From contig CAJLTZ010000006.1 of NCBI GenBank assembly GCA_905209725.1, positions 1 through 45,044 of the forward strand: 45,044 nucleotides of DNA, read 5' to 3'. Shown here in pieces: positions 1 through 8,126 of this stretch. The position numbers and the translations under genes were made by a program. Source of the DNA: an uncultured Muribaculaceae bacterium. GTDB taxonomy: Bacteria > Bacteroidota > Bacteroidia > Bacteroidales > Muribaculaceae. The notes below the pieces were generated by a model. That model had not been told where the DNA came from. It made no database searches and worked only from the letters and a program-made list of their open reading frames with translations. Position 1 is the first letter of the stretch. The number at the start of each line of letters is the position of its first letter.

Positions 1-195
1 GCATCAAAAATCGGTCGCCCCTGCATTAACATTTTTTATGGGATGGGGTCTAAGATTTTGGAGGGGATTTCTTCGATTGAGGAGGCAGCGACCTCCTGGT
101 CGGTGCTGACGAAAGCGGAGAAATACGCCCAAAAGATTAATGAAGATTACCATAAAGTTTACACTTCTTCAGTAATTTTATTAAACGTAAATTAG
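1..195 (+). CDS. 3' end of an unrecognised protein (partial)
   Basis: Reading frame 1 is open from the window edge to a TAG at 193-195, giving the last 64 residues of a protein. The visible part contains KIGRP near its start and a helical, charged stretch (SSIEEAATSWSVLTKAEKYA) ending in a hydrophobic tail. I do not recognise the family. It does not resemble PurM or PyrF, which flank prfA in some Bacteroidales. It stops 14 bp before prfA on the same strand, so the two may be cotranscribed. An internal ATG at codon 15 could make a small separate ORF instead, but the frame is open to the edge, so a truncated larger gene is more likely. Confidence 0.5.
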   Translation, partial: ASKIGRPCINIFYGMGSKILEGISSIEEAATSWSVLTKAEKYAQKINEDYHKVYTSSVILLNVN

Positions 196-209
196 TTTAA
201 ACAACTTCT

Positions 210-1319
210 ATGTCAGAGAATATGCTTTTGTCGCGTCTTGAGGGACTTGACGCGAGATTTGAGGAGGTGTCAACACTCATCACCGACCCGCAGGTGATTG
301 CCGACCAGAAGCGCTACGTTCGGCTCACGAAGGAATATCACGACCTTGAGGAGATTCTCAAGGCGAAGAGGGAATATGAGACTGCCCTGCGCTCCATCGA
401 GGAGAGTAAGGAACTGCTTGCTTCCGAGAATGATGAAGAGATGCGCCAGCTTGCCCGCGAGGAGATGGAGGCTGCCGAAGCATCGCTTCCCCGAATCGAG
501 GAGAGCATCAAGATAATGCTGATTCCAGGCGATCCCGATGATGCCAAGAATGCCATCGTGGAGATCCGTGGCGGCACAGGTGGCGACGAGGCTGCCCTTT
601 TCGCCGGCGACCTATTCCGCATGTATCAGAAATATGCAGAGTCAAAGGGCTGGCAACTGGCCGTATCATCCGTGTCGGAAGGCGCCGCAGGCGGTTATAA
701 GGAGATTGTCTTCACGCTCAGCGGCGACAATGTATATGGCACAATGAAATATGAGAGCGGCGTCCACCGAGTGCAGCGTGTGCCGGCCACTGAGACGCAG
801 GGGCGCGTGCACACTTCGGCCGCCACGGTGGCCGTGCTCCCAGAGGCCGAGGAATTCGATGTGGAGATCCATGAAGGGGAAATCCGCTGGGACACTTTCC
901 GCTCAGGCGGCGCCGGCGGCCAGAATGTCAACAAGGTGGAATCCGGCGTCCGACTCCGCTACAACTGGAAGAATCCCAACACGGGCGTTGTGGAGGAGAT
1001 TCTGATTGAGTGCACCGAGACCCGCGACCAACCCAAGAACAAAGAGCGTGCCCTCTCGCGCCTACGCTCCTTTATATATGACAAGGAGCACCAGAAATAT
1101 ATGGACGACATCGCATCGCGCCGTAAGACAATGGTTTCCACCGGCGACCGCTCCGCTAAAATCCGCACTTACAATTATCCCCAGGGACGCATCACCGACC
1201 ATCGCATCAACTATACCGTCTACAATCTGCAGGCGTTTGTGAATGGCGACATCCAGGAATGCATCGACCGTCTCATCGTGGCCGAGAACGCCGAAAAACT
1301 CAAGGCGGCGGAACTCTGA
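210..1319 (+). CDS. prfA: Peptide chain release factor 1
   Basis: RF1 recognises UAA and UAG in the ribosomal A site and triggers hydrolysis of peptidyl-tRNA. The 369-residue product is the normal length (E. coli 360). It has the helical N-terminal domain, the codon-reading PAT tripeptide at residues 192-194 in RVPATETQGR (RF2 would have SPF), and the catalytic GGQ at 236-238 in RSGGAGGQNVNK, which PrmC methylates in other bacteria. The ATG at 210 has no clear Shine-Dalgarno, as is usual in this phylum. The gene follows the partial gene by 14 bp and no terminator is obvious after it. Identification is secure. Confidence 0.98.
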   Translation: MSENMLLSRLEGLDARFEEVSTLITDPQVIADQKRYVRLTKEYHDLEEILKAKREYETALRSIEESKELLASENDEEMRQLAREEMEAAEASLPRIEESIKIMLIPGDPDDAKNAIVEIRGGTGGDEAALFAGDLFRMYQKYAESKGWQLAVSSVSEGAAGGYKEIVFTLSGDNVYGTMKYESGVHRVQRVPATETQGRVHTSAATVAVLPEAEEFDVEIHEGEIRWDTFRSGGAGGQNVNKVESGVRLRYNWKNPNTGVVEEILIECTETRDQPKNKERALSRLRSFIYDKEHQKYMDDIASRRKTMVSTGDRSAKIRTYNYPQGRITDHRINYTVYNLQAFVNGDIQECIDRLIVAENAEKLKAAEL

Positions 1320-1329
1320 TTCAGGTCGG

Positions 1330-1376
1330 AAGTCAGAAATCAGAAGTCAGAGGTACGAAAAGTGTTAAAGTGTTAA
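1330..1376. repeat. Heptamer and octamer micro-repeats after prfA
   Basis: Three tandem heptamers (AAGTCAG, AAATCAG, AAGTCAG) lie at 1330-1350, 10 bp after the prfA stop. They are followed by a perfect tandem octamer AGTGTTAA x2 at 1361-1376. The array is one of six heptamer-period sites in the window, each with a different unit, all at or just past a stop codon. Confidence 0.7.
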
Positions 1377-1442
1377 AAAATAGCCATTAACAATCTTTTT
1401 GGCCGCTAAAGGCGTTTTAATGAAAACAACACATTAAAAGCC

Positions 1443-1640
1443 ATGAAATCATTATCAATTATATTCTATGTGATTGGCTCGATACTCCTTATAGTATCAT
1501 GCTTCACAAGCGGAGTTACAGTAACGTGGATTCTCGGAGGGCTCTCGGTGGTTTTCCTCACAGTGGGATGTGTGTTCCAGTATTGTGTGAACAAGAACAA
1601 TGTGAGGACTCCCAAGCATCATTATCCACAGGCACATTAA
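1443..1640 (+). CDS. Small two-helix membrane protein
   Basis: A 65-residue protein with two hydrophobic segments (about residues 4-22 and 27-47), a short polar middle containing SCFTSG, and a basic tail rich in His, Asn and Lys. This is the usual look of a small inner-membrane protein; no family is recognised. The ATG at 1443 is the only sensible start. It ends 6 bp before the convergent murU-like gene. Support is the clean membrane pattern and lack of a competing ORF; function is unknown. Confidence 0.6.
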   Translation: MKSLSIIFYVIGSILLIVSCFTSGVTVTWILGGLSVVFLTVGCVFQYCVNKNNVRTPKHHYPQAH

Positions 1641-1646
1641 AAAATT

Positions 1647-2399
1647 TCAGATAATACCTGCTTCATTGGCCGCACGGAGAGTTTCCGGGCGGCCAATGTC
1701 GATTAACTGAAGACCATCCAGATATTCTTTCTCCATTCTGACTCCTTCAGGAAATGATAAGAAATAGTCCATTATCGGGAATTTGTCATCACCGATTTCC
1801 TTACCGTAATCCACAATGCTTGCCACCGCTTTAGGCGAAAGGCAATAGATACCGCTGAAGGCCTCCTGCGACAATTCTTGAATGCCGAGGCCTTCTCTGA
1901 TACCCGCCGGCCGGAATTCGTCTGTGTTAAGATTGTGCCAACCCCTCAGAACGCCTTCTGCATCAAACATCAGTCGCCGGGAGGAGTCGCGGCCGCTTGT
2001 GACGAGCGTCACATCCCTGCCGGAAGTTTCATGACGATGCAATATCTCTTCCAATGGCGCATTGCTCAATATATCTACATTATGCACAAGGAGGGATGCG
2101 TCACCGAAAAGGGGAGCAGCCTTCGCGATGGCCCCACCGGTGTCGAGCAGGCGTCCGCTCTCGTCGCTCACCAATATCTCTACCCCGAAATCTTTTTCAC
2201 GAATGAATTCAACCACTTGCGATGCAAAGTGATGCACATTCACCACAATCCTGCCGATGCCCTCACTGCGCATTCTGCCAATAACCCTTTCCAGCACAGG
2301 CACACCATGCACAGGCACAAGCGCCTTTGGATGCTCCAGAGTCCACGGGCGAAGCCGCGTCCCCAGCCCAGCCGCCATAATCATAGCCTGCGTTTCCAT
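1647..2399 (-). CDS. Sugar-1-phosphate nucleotidyltransferase, MurU-like
   Basis: This 250-residue protein has the nucleotidyltransferase signature AAGLGTRLRPWTLEHPKA at about residues 9-26 and conserved later acidic motifs (LLVHNVDIL; DIGRPETL). The family transfers a nucleotide to a sugar 1-phosphate. Its partner 10 bp upstream is an AmgK-like sugar kinase; in known AmgK/MurU pairs the kinase makes MurNAc-1-phosphate and MurU makes UDP-MurNAc, a peptidoglycan-recycling route that bypasses de novo synthesis. By context this is the MurU step; a mannose-1-phosphate guanylyltransferase is the alternative. The length fits MurU (about 220-250). ATG at 2399 was chosen, with Met6 and Met8 as possible later starts. 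Confidence 0.85.
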   Translation of the reverse strand: METQAMIMAAGLGTRLRPWTLEHPKALVPVHGVPVLERVIGRMRSEGIGRIVVNVHHFASQVVEFIREKDFGVEILVSDESGRLLDTGGAIAKAAPLFGDASLLVHNVDILSNAPLEEILHRHETSGRDVTLVTSGRDSSRRLMFDAEGVLRGWHNLNTDEFRPAGIREGLGIQELSQEAFSGIYCLSPKAVASIVDYGKEIGDDKFPIMDYFLSFPEGVRMEKEYLDGLQLIDIGRPETLRAANEAGII

Positions 2400-2400
2400 A

Positions 2401-2418
2401 ATTCAAAATTCAAAATTC
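2401..2418. repeat. ATTCAAA heptamer repeat over a stop codon
   Basis: ATTCAAA occurs at 2401-2407 and 2408-2414, followed by ATTC. The array spans the stop codon of the kinase-RapZ gene (2410-2412, minus strand) and the 10-bp spacer before the MurU-like gene. Confidence 0.6.
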
Positions 2419-3819
2419 TTCTTGGATTTTCTGCTCCCGATGAATCACAATCACCTTGGCCTGCGGATATTCCTTGGCAAGCGCCCGGGCCACATAGTCG
2501 GCGCTATACACCGACCGGTGCTGGCCTCCAGTGCATCCGAAACCTATCTGAAGATTTGTAAAACCGCGTTTCAGATAGCGTTCCACAGTTGGCCTTACCA
2601 TCCCAAGAGCTCTCTCGCAGAAGGGGTCGATCTCCCCTTTCTCCTTTAAGAATTCTATCACCGGCAGGTCGCGCCCTGTCAGCGACTTATACTGCTCATA
2701 GCGCCCGGGATTGTGCATAGCGCGACAGTCGAACATAAAACCGCCTCCATTGCCGGTGTAGTCGGCCGGATATCCACGCTTGTAGCTGAAACTGAACACA
2801 GTCACCGTAAGCGTTCCGGCAGAAGGCGTATCAAACCGCCTGTCTGCGGCCAACAGCCCGCACACCCGTTTCAATTCAGGATAACGGTCAGCCGCGCCTG
2901 TGATCAGAAGGTCTTCGAGATTTCGCAGCGCTCCGGGTATGCTCTCTATAAAATGTGCCCGCCGTTCCACAAGGCCGCGGAATCCATATGCACCGAGCAC
3001 CTGCAACGTGCGGAAGAATGCGAAGGGCTTCACTCCGGCAAGTACCTTTTCCGCTCCGGGGAAGGAATTACTTCGAAGCGCCCCTGCATATTCCTCAAGC
3101 ATCTGCGCACGGAAACCGTCGCTGAATCCGGCTTTGGCCTGCCAGAGGAATGAAACGGCGTCATAGACCACCGGACCGCGTCTCCCCCCCTGGAAATCAA
3201 TCAACCAGGGACGGGCCTCTTTAATCATCACATTGCGGCTCTGAAAGTCACGATACATAAAACCCTGCGGCACATTTGCATCATCGGCAAGGTCGGCCGC
3301 AAAATGCTCGAAGTCATCCTCAAGCCGCTCCTCATCGAAGGGAATGCCCATCGGTTTGAGAAACTCATATTTAAAATAATTGAGGTCGTACATTGCCTGC
3401 CGCCGTGAGAACGGGGGATATTCCGCCACCCTCTCCCACTCTGCCTGCGGCACCGCCTGCATCCTTGCCAACTCACGCAGGGCCTGCGGTACATATATGA
3501 GGCGGTTTCCCTCATCACCGAGAAGAGAGAAAAGCGACACCCCGCCCAAATCCTGCTGAAGATACTCCATACCGCTGCCTGACACCGCAAGAATCTCCGG
3601 CACGTTTACCCCTGCGCTCCTGAAACAACGGCTCAAAGCCACGAAAGCACGGCAATCCGCGGCATTATCACCCTCCACGCCGATAGCCGATGGCCTATTG
3701 ACGGCATGCATCCGCCAATACACACGGTCGCCACCTGCACCGGCAAGCCGCTCGCACGCTTCAGGCATCTCGCCGAACACTCCCCGATACAATCCCTTTA
3801 ATATCTCAACTCGATTCAT
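2410..3819 (-). CDS. AmgK-like sugar kinase fused to RapZ C-terminal domain
   Basis: A 469-residue two-domain protein. Residues about 1-320 are an aminoglycoside-phosphotransferase-type kinase: the catalytic motif is FMYRDFQSRNVMI (Tyr where many APH enzymes have His), followed by the metal-binding WLIDFQGGRRG. Residues about 335-469 match the RapZ C-terminal domain: FSFSYKRGYP, then FGCTGGQHRSV, then a terminal IHRE. In E. coli that domain binds glucosamine-6-phosphate and the GlmZ/GlmY RNAs. With the MurU-like neighbour, the kinase probably phosphorylates MurNAc or GlcNAc at C1; the RapZ part may sense amino sugars (inference). The frame extends to 3897, but a promoter -7 box at 3846-3853 lies inside that extension, so Met at 3819 is preferred. 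Confidence 0.88.
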   Translation of the reverse strand: MNRVEILKGLYRGVFGEMPEACERLAGAGGDRVYWRMHAVNRPSAIGVEGDNAADCRAFVALSRCFRSAGVNVPEILAVSGSGMEYLQQDLGGVSLFSLLGDEGNRLIYVPQALRELARMQAVPQAEWERVAEYPPFSRRQAMYDLNYFKYEFLKPMGIPFDEERLEDDFEHFAADLADDANVPQGFMYRDFQSRNVMIKEARPWLIDFQGGRRGPVVYDAVSFLWQAKAGFSDGFRAQMLEEYAGALRSNSFPGAEKVLAGVKPFAFFRTLQVLGAYGFRGLVERRAHFIESIPGALRNLEDLLITGAADRYPELKRVCGLLAADRRFDTPSAGTLTVTVFSFSYKRGYPADYTGNGGGFMFDCRAMHNPGRYEQYKSLTGRDLPVIEFLKEKGEIDPFCERALGMVRPTVERYLKRGFTNLQIGFGCTGGQHRSVYSADYVARALAKEYPQAKVIVIHREQKIQEEF

Positions 3820-3845
3820 CTGTCTAATTCGGGTAAAATCCACTG

Positions 3846-3853
3846 CAAAATTA
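3846..3853 (-). promoter_or_regulatory. -7 box TAATTTTG for the kinase-MurU operon
   Basis: On the minus strand TAATTTTG matches the Bacteroidetes TAnnTTTG -7 element exactly, about 26 bp upstream of the ATG at 3819. A good -33 TTTG is not seen. It implies a leader of roughly 20 nt and sets the start codon. Confidence 0.6.
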
Positions 3854-3927
3854 CGTAAACTAATCCGGATTTGGCATAAACAGGGGGATAAAACCAAAAA
3901 TAAAGGTGAATTATCGCCAAAATTTAC

Positions 3928-3935
3928 TAAATTTG
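3928..3935 (+). promoter_or_regulatory. -7 box TAAATTTG for pgk
   Basis: TAAATTTG matches TAnnTTTG, back-to-back with the minus-strand promoter at 3846-3853. No clear -33 TTG at the expected distance. If used, pgk has a leader of about 130 nt. Confidence 0.5.
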
Positions 3936-4070
3936 CACACTGGTATTAGATTTAATCGGTTATTAAAGAAGAGTCAGTGCGCGAGACACGCAAGGATTCC
4001 TTATTAAAGGTTTAATCTCAGATAAGCTATAATCAACACACATTAACGAAAACCCAAAACAGATAATAAA

Positions 4071-5321
4071 ATGGCTAAGATTGAAAATTACAATTTCAAA
4101 GACAAGAAAGCCATCGTCAGAGTAGACTTCAACGTTCCCCTCGACGAAAACGGCAACATCACCGACGACACCCGCATCCGCGGCGCCCTTCCCACGCTGA
4201 AAAAGATCCTCAGCGACGGCGGTTCGCTGATCCTTATGTCGCACATGGGCAAGCCCAAGGGCAAAGTCAACCCCAAACTGAGTCTTCTTCAGATTCGCGA
4301 CGCAGTGGCCAAGGCTCTCGGCCGCGACGTGAAGTTTGCCCCCGACTGCGCCAAGGCTTCCGAGGCTGCCAAGGACCTCAAGCCCGGCGAGGTGCTCCTG
4401 CTTGAAAACCTCCGTTTCTATCCCGAAGAGGAGGGCAAGCCCGTGGGCATCGACAAAAACGACCACGGATATGATGCAGCCAAAAAGGAGATGAAGGAGC
4501 GTCAGAAGGAATTCGCAAAGATTCTGGCAAGCTATGCCGACGTATATGTCAACGACGCATTCGGCACAGCCCACCGCAGCCACGCCTCCACAGCCGTTAT
4601 CGCCGACTATTTCGACAAGGATTCCAAGATGCTCGGCTATCTTATGGAGAAAGAGGTTCAGGCCGTGGACAATATCCTCAAGGACATCAAGCGCCCCTTC
4701 ACTGCCATCATGGGCGGTTCGAAGGTGAGCACAAAGATCGGCATCATCGAGAACCTTATGGACAAGGTGGACAACCTGATTCTCTGCGGGGGTATGACAT
4801 ATACATTCGCAAAGGCACAGGGAGGCAAGATTGGCGACTCCATTTGCGAGGACGACAAACTGCAACTCGCCCTTGACATCATCAAGATGGCCAAGGAGAA
4901 GGGTGTCAACCTCGTGCTCGGCACCGACTGCGTGGCAGCCGACTCATTCAGCAATGACGCCAAGACACAGATCTGCCCCGTAAACAACATTCCCGACGGC
5001 TGGCAGGGTCTCGATGCTGGACCCGACTCCATCCTGCAGTTCCGCGCAGCCATCGTGCCCGCCAAGACAATCCTCTGGAACGGCCCCGCAGGCGTATTCG
5101 AGTTTGACAACTTCACCGCCGGATCTCGCGCCATCGCAGAGGCCATCGCAGAAGCCACCGACAATGGAGCCTTCTCGCTTGTGGGCGGCGGCGACTCCGT
5201 GGCCTGCGTCAACAAGTTCGGCCTTGCCGACGCTGTAAGCTATGTATCCACCGGTGGCGGCGCTCTGCTCGAGGCCATCGAGGGAAAAACACTTCCCGGC
5301 GTGGCAGCAGTAAGCAAATAA
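4071..5321 (+). CDS. pgk: Phosphoglycerate kinase
   Basis: Cytosolic glycolytic enzyme that transfers the phosphate of 1,3-bisphosphoglycerate to ADP. The 416-residue protein shows the family motifs in order: VRVDFNVPLDENG near the N terminus, RIRGALPTLKKI, ILMSHMGKPKG, LLLENLRFYPEEEGK, NDAFGTAHRSHAST, MGGSKVSTKIGII, ILWNGPAGVFEF and the C-terminal nucleotide loop LVGGGDSVACVNKFG followed by STGGGALLE. Length is normal. The gene stands alone between a putative promoter about 130 bp upstream and a strong hairpin 27 bp downstream. No anomaly is seen. Confidence 0.98.
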   Translation: MAKIENYNFKDKKAIVRVDFNVPLDENGNITDDTRIRGALPTLKKILSDGGSLILMSHMGKPKGKVNPKLSLLQIRDAVAKALGRDVKFAPDCAKASEAAKDLKPGEVLLLENLRFYPEEEGKPVGIDKNDHGYDAAKKEMKERQKEFAKILASYADVYVNDAFGTAHRSHASTAVIADYFDKDSKMLGYLMEKEVQAVDNILKDIKRPFTAIMGGSKVSTKIGIIENLMDKVDNLILCGGMTYTFAKAQGGKIGDSICEDDKLQLALDIIKMAKEKGVNLVLGTDCVAADSFSNDAKTQICPVNNIPDGWQGLDAGPDSILQFRAAIVPAKTILWNGPAGVFEFDNFTAGSRAIAEAIAEATDNGAFSLVGGGDSVACVNKFGLADAVSYVSTGGGALLEAIEGKTLPGVAAVSK

Positions 5322-5347
5322 TCGACTCATCAATCATTATCTAAATA

Positions 5348-5387
5348 AGCGGGGTCGTGCCTATATAATAATAGGTACGACCCCGCT
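5348..5387 (+). terminator. Terminator hairpin after pgk
   Basis: A 17-bp stem (5348-5364 with 5371-5387; one G-U pair) closes a 6-nt loop. There is no U tract after it, which is common for Bacteroidales hairpins. It lies 27 bp past the pgk stop and before the exbB promoter. Confidence 0.75.
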
Positions 5388-5512
5388 GCCTCTACAGCAG
5401 GGACTCACTCCTGGAAAGGCCTAAAAAGTGTTATAAAACATAATTTCTCATCAACAATTAAGTTCGATATCAAAAAAAATCCGCATAACACTTAAAATTT
5501 GCGAAAACAGCA

Positions 5513-5542
5513 TTGCATTAAATAAAAAAAATAGTAATTTTG
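5513..5542 (+). promoter_or_regulatory. Consensus promoter of the exbB operon
   Basis: TTG at 5513-5515, a 19-bp spacer, and TAATTTTG at 5535-5542 match the Bacteroidetes -33/-7 pattern. The start site would fall near 5549, giving exbB an untranslated leader of about 138 nt rich in A near the start codon. The rest of the 5322-5686 gap holds only the pgk hairpin. Confidence 0.75.
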
Positions 5543-5686
5543 CGTTAGTATAACAGTGCGGACCAACCCACCGCGCCGATGTTGCCGGCCAAGAGTCAGC
5601 AACTGAAGGATAGGAACAGAAAAGGTAAAGAAGAAAATAAACCAAAATAAATAATCATTTAAACCAAAAAAAAAATCAGAACGATT

Positions 5687-6541
5687 ATGGAATCTCAGAA
5701 ACCTATGGCTCCCAAGCCTACGGCAGCGGCAGCAGCCGTAAAGAAAGAGGAAAAGATCAGCAACATCCGTGGCATCCGGAACGCATTTCTTGTGATCCTG
5801 GCATGTGCAGTGGTTGCAGTCTGCATCTTTATTTTCGGAATGGGCGCACCCGGCAACTTCGAGGGTAACGACCCCGCAGGCCACCCCATCAACCTTCTCG
5901 GCACCGTTTACAAAGGCGGTTTCATCGTGCCTATCCTGATGACCCTTCTTCTCACGGTTATCGTGCTCTCGATCGAGCGTGCTATCGCTATCAGCACAGC
6001 ATCCGGTAAGGGCAACACCACCAAGTTTGTCGCTGACATCAAGGCTTGTCTGGCACAGAACAAGATCGACGAGGCTATGGACCGCTGCAAGAAGCAGAAA
6101 GGCTCCGTTGCATCTGTGGTTTACAACACACTGAAGGTCTACAAAGACATGGACCAGAACACAACTCTGAGCAAAGAGCAGAAACTCACCACTATCCGCA
6201 ACGAAGTAGAAGAGGCTACAGCACTCGAGATGCCCGGTCTGTCGCAGAACCTCCCCATCATCGCAACCCTCACCACCCTCGGAACCCTCGTCGGTCTGCT
6301 CGGTACGGTTATGGGTATGATCAAGTCGTTCCAGGCCCTTGCAGCTTCCGGTTCGCCTGACTCCACAGAACTCTCCACCGGTATCTCCGAGGCCCTTGTG
6401 AACACAGCCTTCGGTATTATGACCGGTGCATTCGCCGTAATCTCCTACAACTTCTTCACCAACAAGATTGACAACCTTACCTACGCTATCGACGAAATCG
6501 GTTTCAGCATCGTAGCTACATTCGCAGCCACCCACAAATAA
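5687..6541 (+). CDS. exbB: ExbB/TolQ/MotA-family proton channel subunit
   Basis: Inner-membrane channel subunit that with ExbD couples ion flow to TonB movement. The 284-residue protein has a short cytoplasmic N terminus, a first membrane helix at about residues 30-48, a second around 75-100 (GGFIVPILMTLLLTVIVLSI), a cytoplasmic loop and two C-terminal helices: LPIIATLTTLGTLVGLLGTV and the NTAFGIMTGAFAVISYNFF region. The T-L-G-T-L-V-G-L-L-G-T-V block is the MotA_ExbB hallmark. An additional N-terminal helix is usual in this phylum. It is the first gene of exbB-exbD-exbD-tonB. Confidence 0.95.
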   Translation: MESQKPMAPKPTAAAAAVKKEEKISNIRGIRNAFLVILACAVVAVCIFIFGMGAPGNFEGNDPAGHPINLLGTVYKGGFIVPILMTLLLTVIVLSIERAIAISTASGKGNTTKFVADIKACLAQNKIDEAMDRCKKQKGSVASVVYNTLKVYKDMDQNTTLSKEQKLTTIRNEVEEATALEMPGLSQNLPIIATLTTLGTLVGLLGTVMGMIKSFQALAASGSPDSTELSTGISEALVNTAFGIMTGAFAVISYNFFTNKIDNLTYAIDEIGFSIVATFAATHK

Positions 6542-6588
6542 TCAGGGGGTCAAGAGAACATTACAAACCGATAAAGTGAATAGCTAAT

Positions 6589-7311
6589 ATGGGAAGAGTA
6601 AAAATAGCAAGAAAGGACACATTCATCGACATGACGGCGATGAGTGATGTGACGGTGCTTCTGCTTACCTTCTTCATGTTGACCTCTACCTTCCTGGCAA
6701 AAGAGCCCGCCACTGTGGTGACTCCCCCCTCCGTATCTACGGAGAAAGTGCAGGAGACCAACTATGTGCAGGTGCTCGTGAATCCTGAAGGAAAGGTCTG
6801 GCTCACGATGAACAATGACACTTCATCCAACTGGAGCAACGACAAGATGCGCATGGCGCTCTTGGACAAAGTGAGCGAGATCTATAATGAGACTCATAAG
6901 AACAAGATAAGCTTCACACCGGAGCAGAAATACACATTCAGCAAGCAAAGCTCGTTTGGCGTGCCCCTGGCCAAGATGGGAGAGTTCCTCGACCTGGCCG
7001 GTCAGAATGAGGGACAGACTAAGATGGACAAATGGCTCGAGGGCGACGGCGACCCCGCACATCCCACGGGAATTCCCATCAGTTGGAATCAGAACGAGGC
7101 TATGCCCAATGAATTCCAGATTTGGATGAAGGCACTCCGCCAGACCGACAACACCAACCTTGCCGACAAGATCAAAGACGGCACAGGCGTTGCCATCAAG
7201 GCCGACCAGAACACCAGTTTCGACGTGGTACACATGGTGATGGATAACCTTCAGACCATCCACATGAACAAATTCACACTATTGACAGCCCTCAAGGGGC
7301 CTGAAGAATAA
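6589..7311 (+). CDS. exbD: ExbD-family biopolymer transport protein (first copy)
   Basis: Single-span inner-membrane protein of the TonB energising complex. The N-terminal segment FIDMTAMSDVTVLLLTFFML carries the membrane Asp that conducts protons in ExbD. The 240 residues exceed the roughly 140 of E. coli ExbD; the extra sequence lies in the periplasmic part, including a polar insert around residues 95-190. Its C-terminal segment ends near MHMNKFTLLTALKG. It follows exbB by 47 bp and precedes the second exbD by 5 bp, so coexpression is near certain. Confidence 0.92.
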   Translation: MGRVKIARKDTFIDMTAMSDVTVLLLTFFMLTSTFLAKEPATVVTPPSVSTEKVQETNYVQVLVNPEGKVWLTMNNDTSSNWSNDKMRMALLDKVSEIYNETHKNKISFTPEQKYTFSKQSSFGVPLAKMGEFLDLAGQNEGQTKMDKWLEGDGDPAHPTGIPISWNQNEAMPNEFQIWMKALRQTDNTNLADKIKDGTGVAIKADQNTSFDVVHMVMDNLQTIHMNKFTLLTALKGPEE

Positions 7312-7316
7312 GAGAC

Positions 7317-8093
7317 ATGGCAGAAGTTCAACAAAGCTCTGGTGGTGGCAAAGGGAAAAGCCACCAGAAGAAGATGCATATACGCGTGGATTTCACGCCG
7401 ATGGTGGACATGAACATGTTGCTTATCACATTCTTCATGCTCTGCACCACGATGATTAAATCCCAAACGCTGACAATAGCCCTTCCGTCGAATGAGAAGG
7501 TGACCAACGAAGAAAACATGTCGCAGGCATCGGCCGACGACGCAGTGACAATCATCCTCGATGCAAAACGCAAGGTCGGCTCCTTCGATGTAGATACAGT
7601 GAACGGCGAGGTTGTGCCTGTGGTATATTACTACTTCGGCAAGCCCGGCGGCGAAGCAGGCCTCGGCACCACACCCGAAAGCGTGGCAGCCAACAACAAC
7701 CTGCAGGAATCTTCCTTTATGCGCAACGATGAGAAGAGCGGCAAGGCCCAGGGCATCCGCGAGATCATCCAGAAGCGTAACAAAGATGTACTTGACCAAA
7801 TCAACAAGCTGAAAGAGAAATATGCCAACGGTGGCTTCGGCAACCTCGAGACAAAAGAGGGTCGAGAGAAAGCTCAGGCAGCGTATGATGAGGCAGCGTC
7901 AAAAGTCAGAAAAGATGAAAATCTGAAGAAACCGGTGATCATCATCAAGTCCACTCCCCAGGCCAGCTTCGGCAGCCTCGTGCAGGTGCTCGACGAAATG
8001 CAGATCAATTCGATTTCAAAATATCAGATTGACAACATGACCAAGGCGGACTCCACGATGGTGATTGACTACCAGAACCGTCACCATAAATGA
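7317..8093 (+). CDS. exbD: ExbD-family biopolymer transport protein (second copy)
   Basis: A 258-residue ExbD paralogue. After a basic, Gly/Ser-rich N terminus, the membrane helix VDFTPMVDMNMLLITFFML holds the conserved Asp. The long periplasmic part contains a charged helical stretch (about residues 140-200, Lys/Glu-rich, possibly coiled coil) and ends with a canonical ExbD fold segment (VIIIKSTPQASFGSLVQVLD). Two ExbD copies probably form a heterodimer in the ExbB pentamer (inference). It sits 5 bp after the first exbD and 33 bp before tonB. Confidence 0.92.
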   Translation: MAEVQQSSGGGKGKSHQKKMHIRVDFTPMVDMNMLLITFFMLCTTMIKSQTLTIALPSNEKVTNEENMSQASADDAVTIILDAKRKVGSFDVDTVNGEVVPVVYYYFGKPGGEAGLGTTPESVAANNNLQESSFMRNDEKSGKAQGIREIIQKRNKDVLDQINKLKEKYANGGFGNLETKEGREKAQAAYDEAASKVRKDENLKKPVIIIKSTPQASFGSLVQVLDEMQINSISKYQIDNMTKADSTMVIDYQNRHHK

Positions 8094-8126
8094 TAATGTC
8101 GGATTTATTAAATCAAGCAGAAAACA

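Noticed and set aside
1878..2561. Plus-strand 227-codon ORF opposite the MurU-like and kinase genes
   Set aside because: His/Cys/Pro-rich shadow of well-identified minus-strand genes.
5492..6535. Long minus-strand ORF antisense to exbB (347 codons), and similar long antisense ORFs over pgk, nqrF, glyA and the TPR gene
   Set aside because: They are shadows of strongly biased codon use in the real genes and have no protein-like motifs, signal or membrane pattern that fits.
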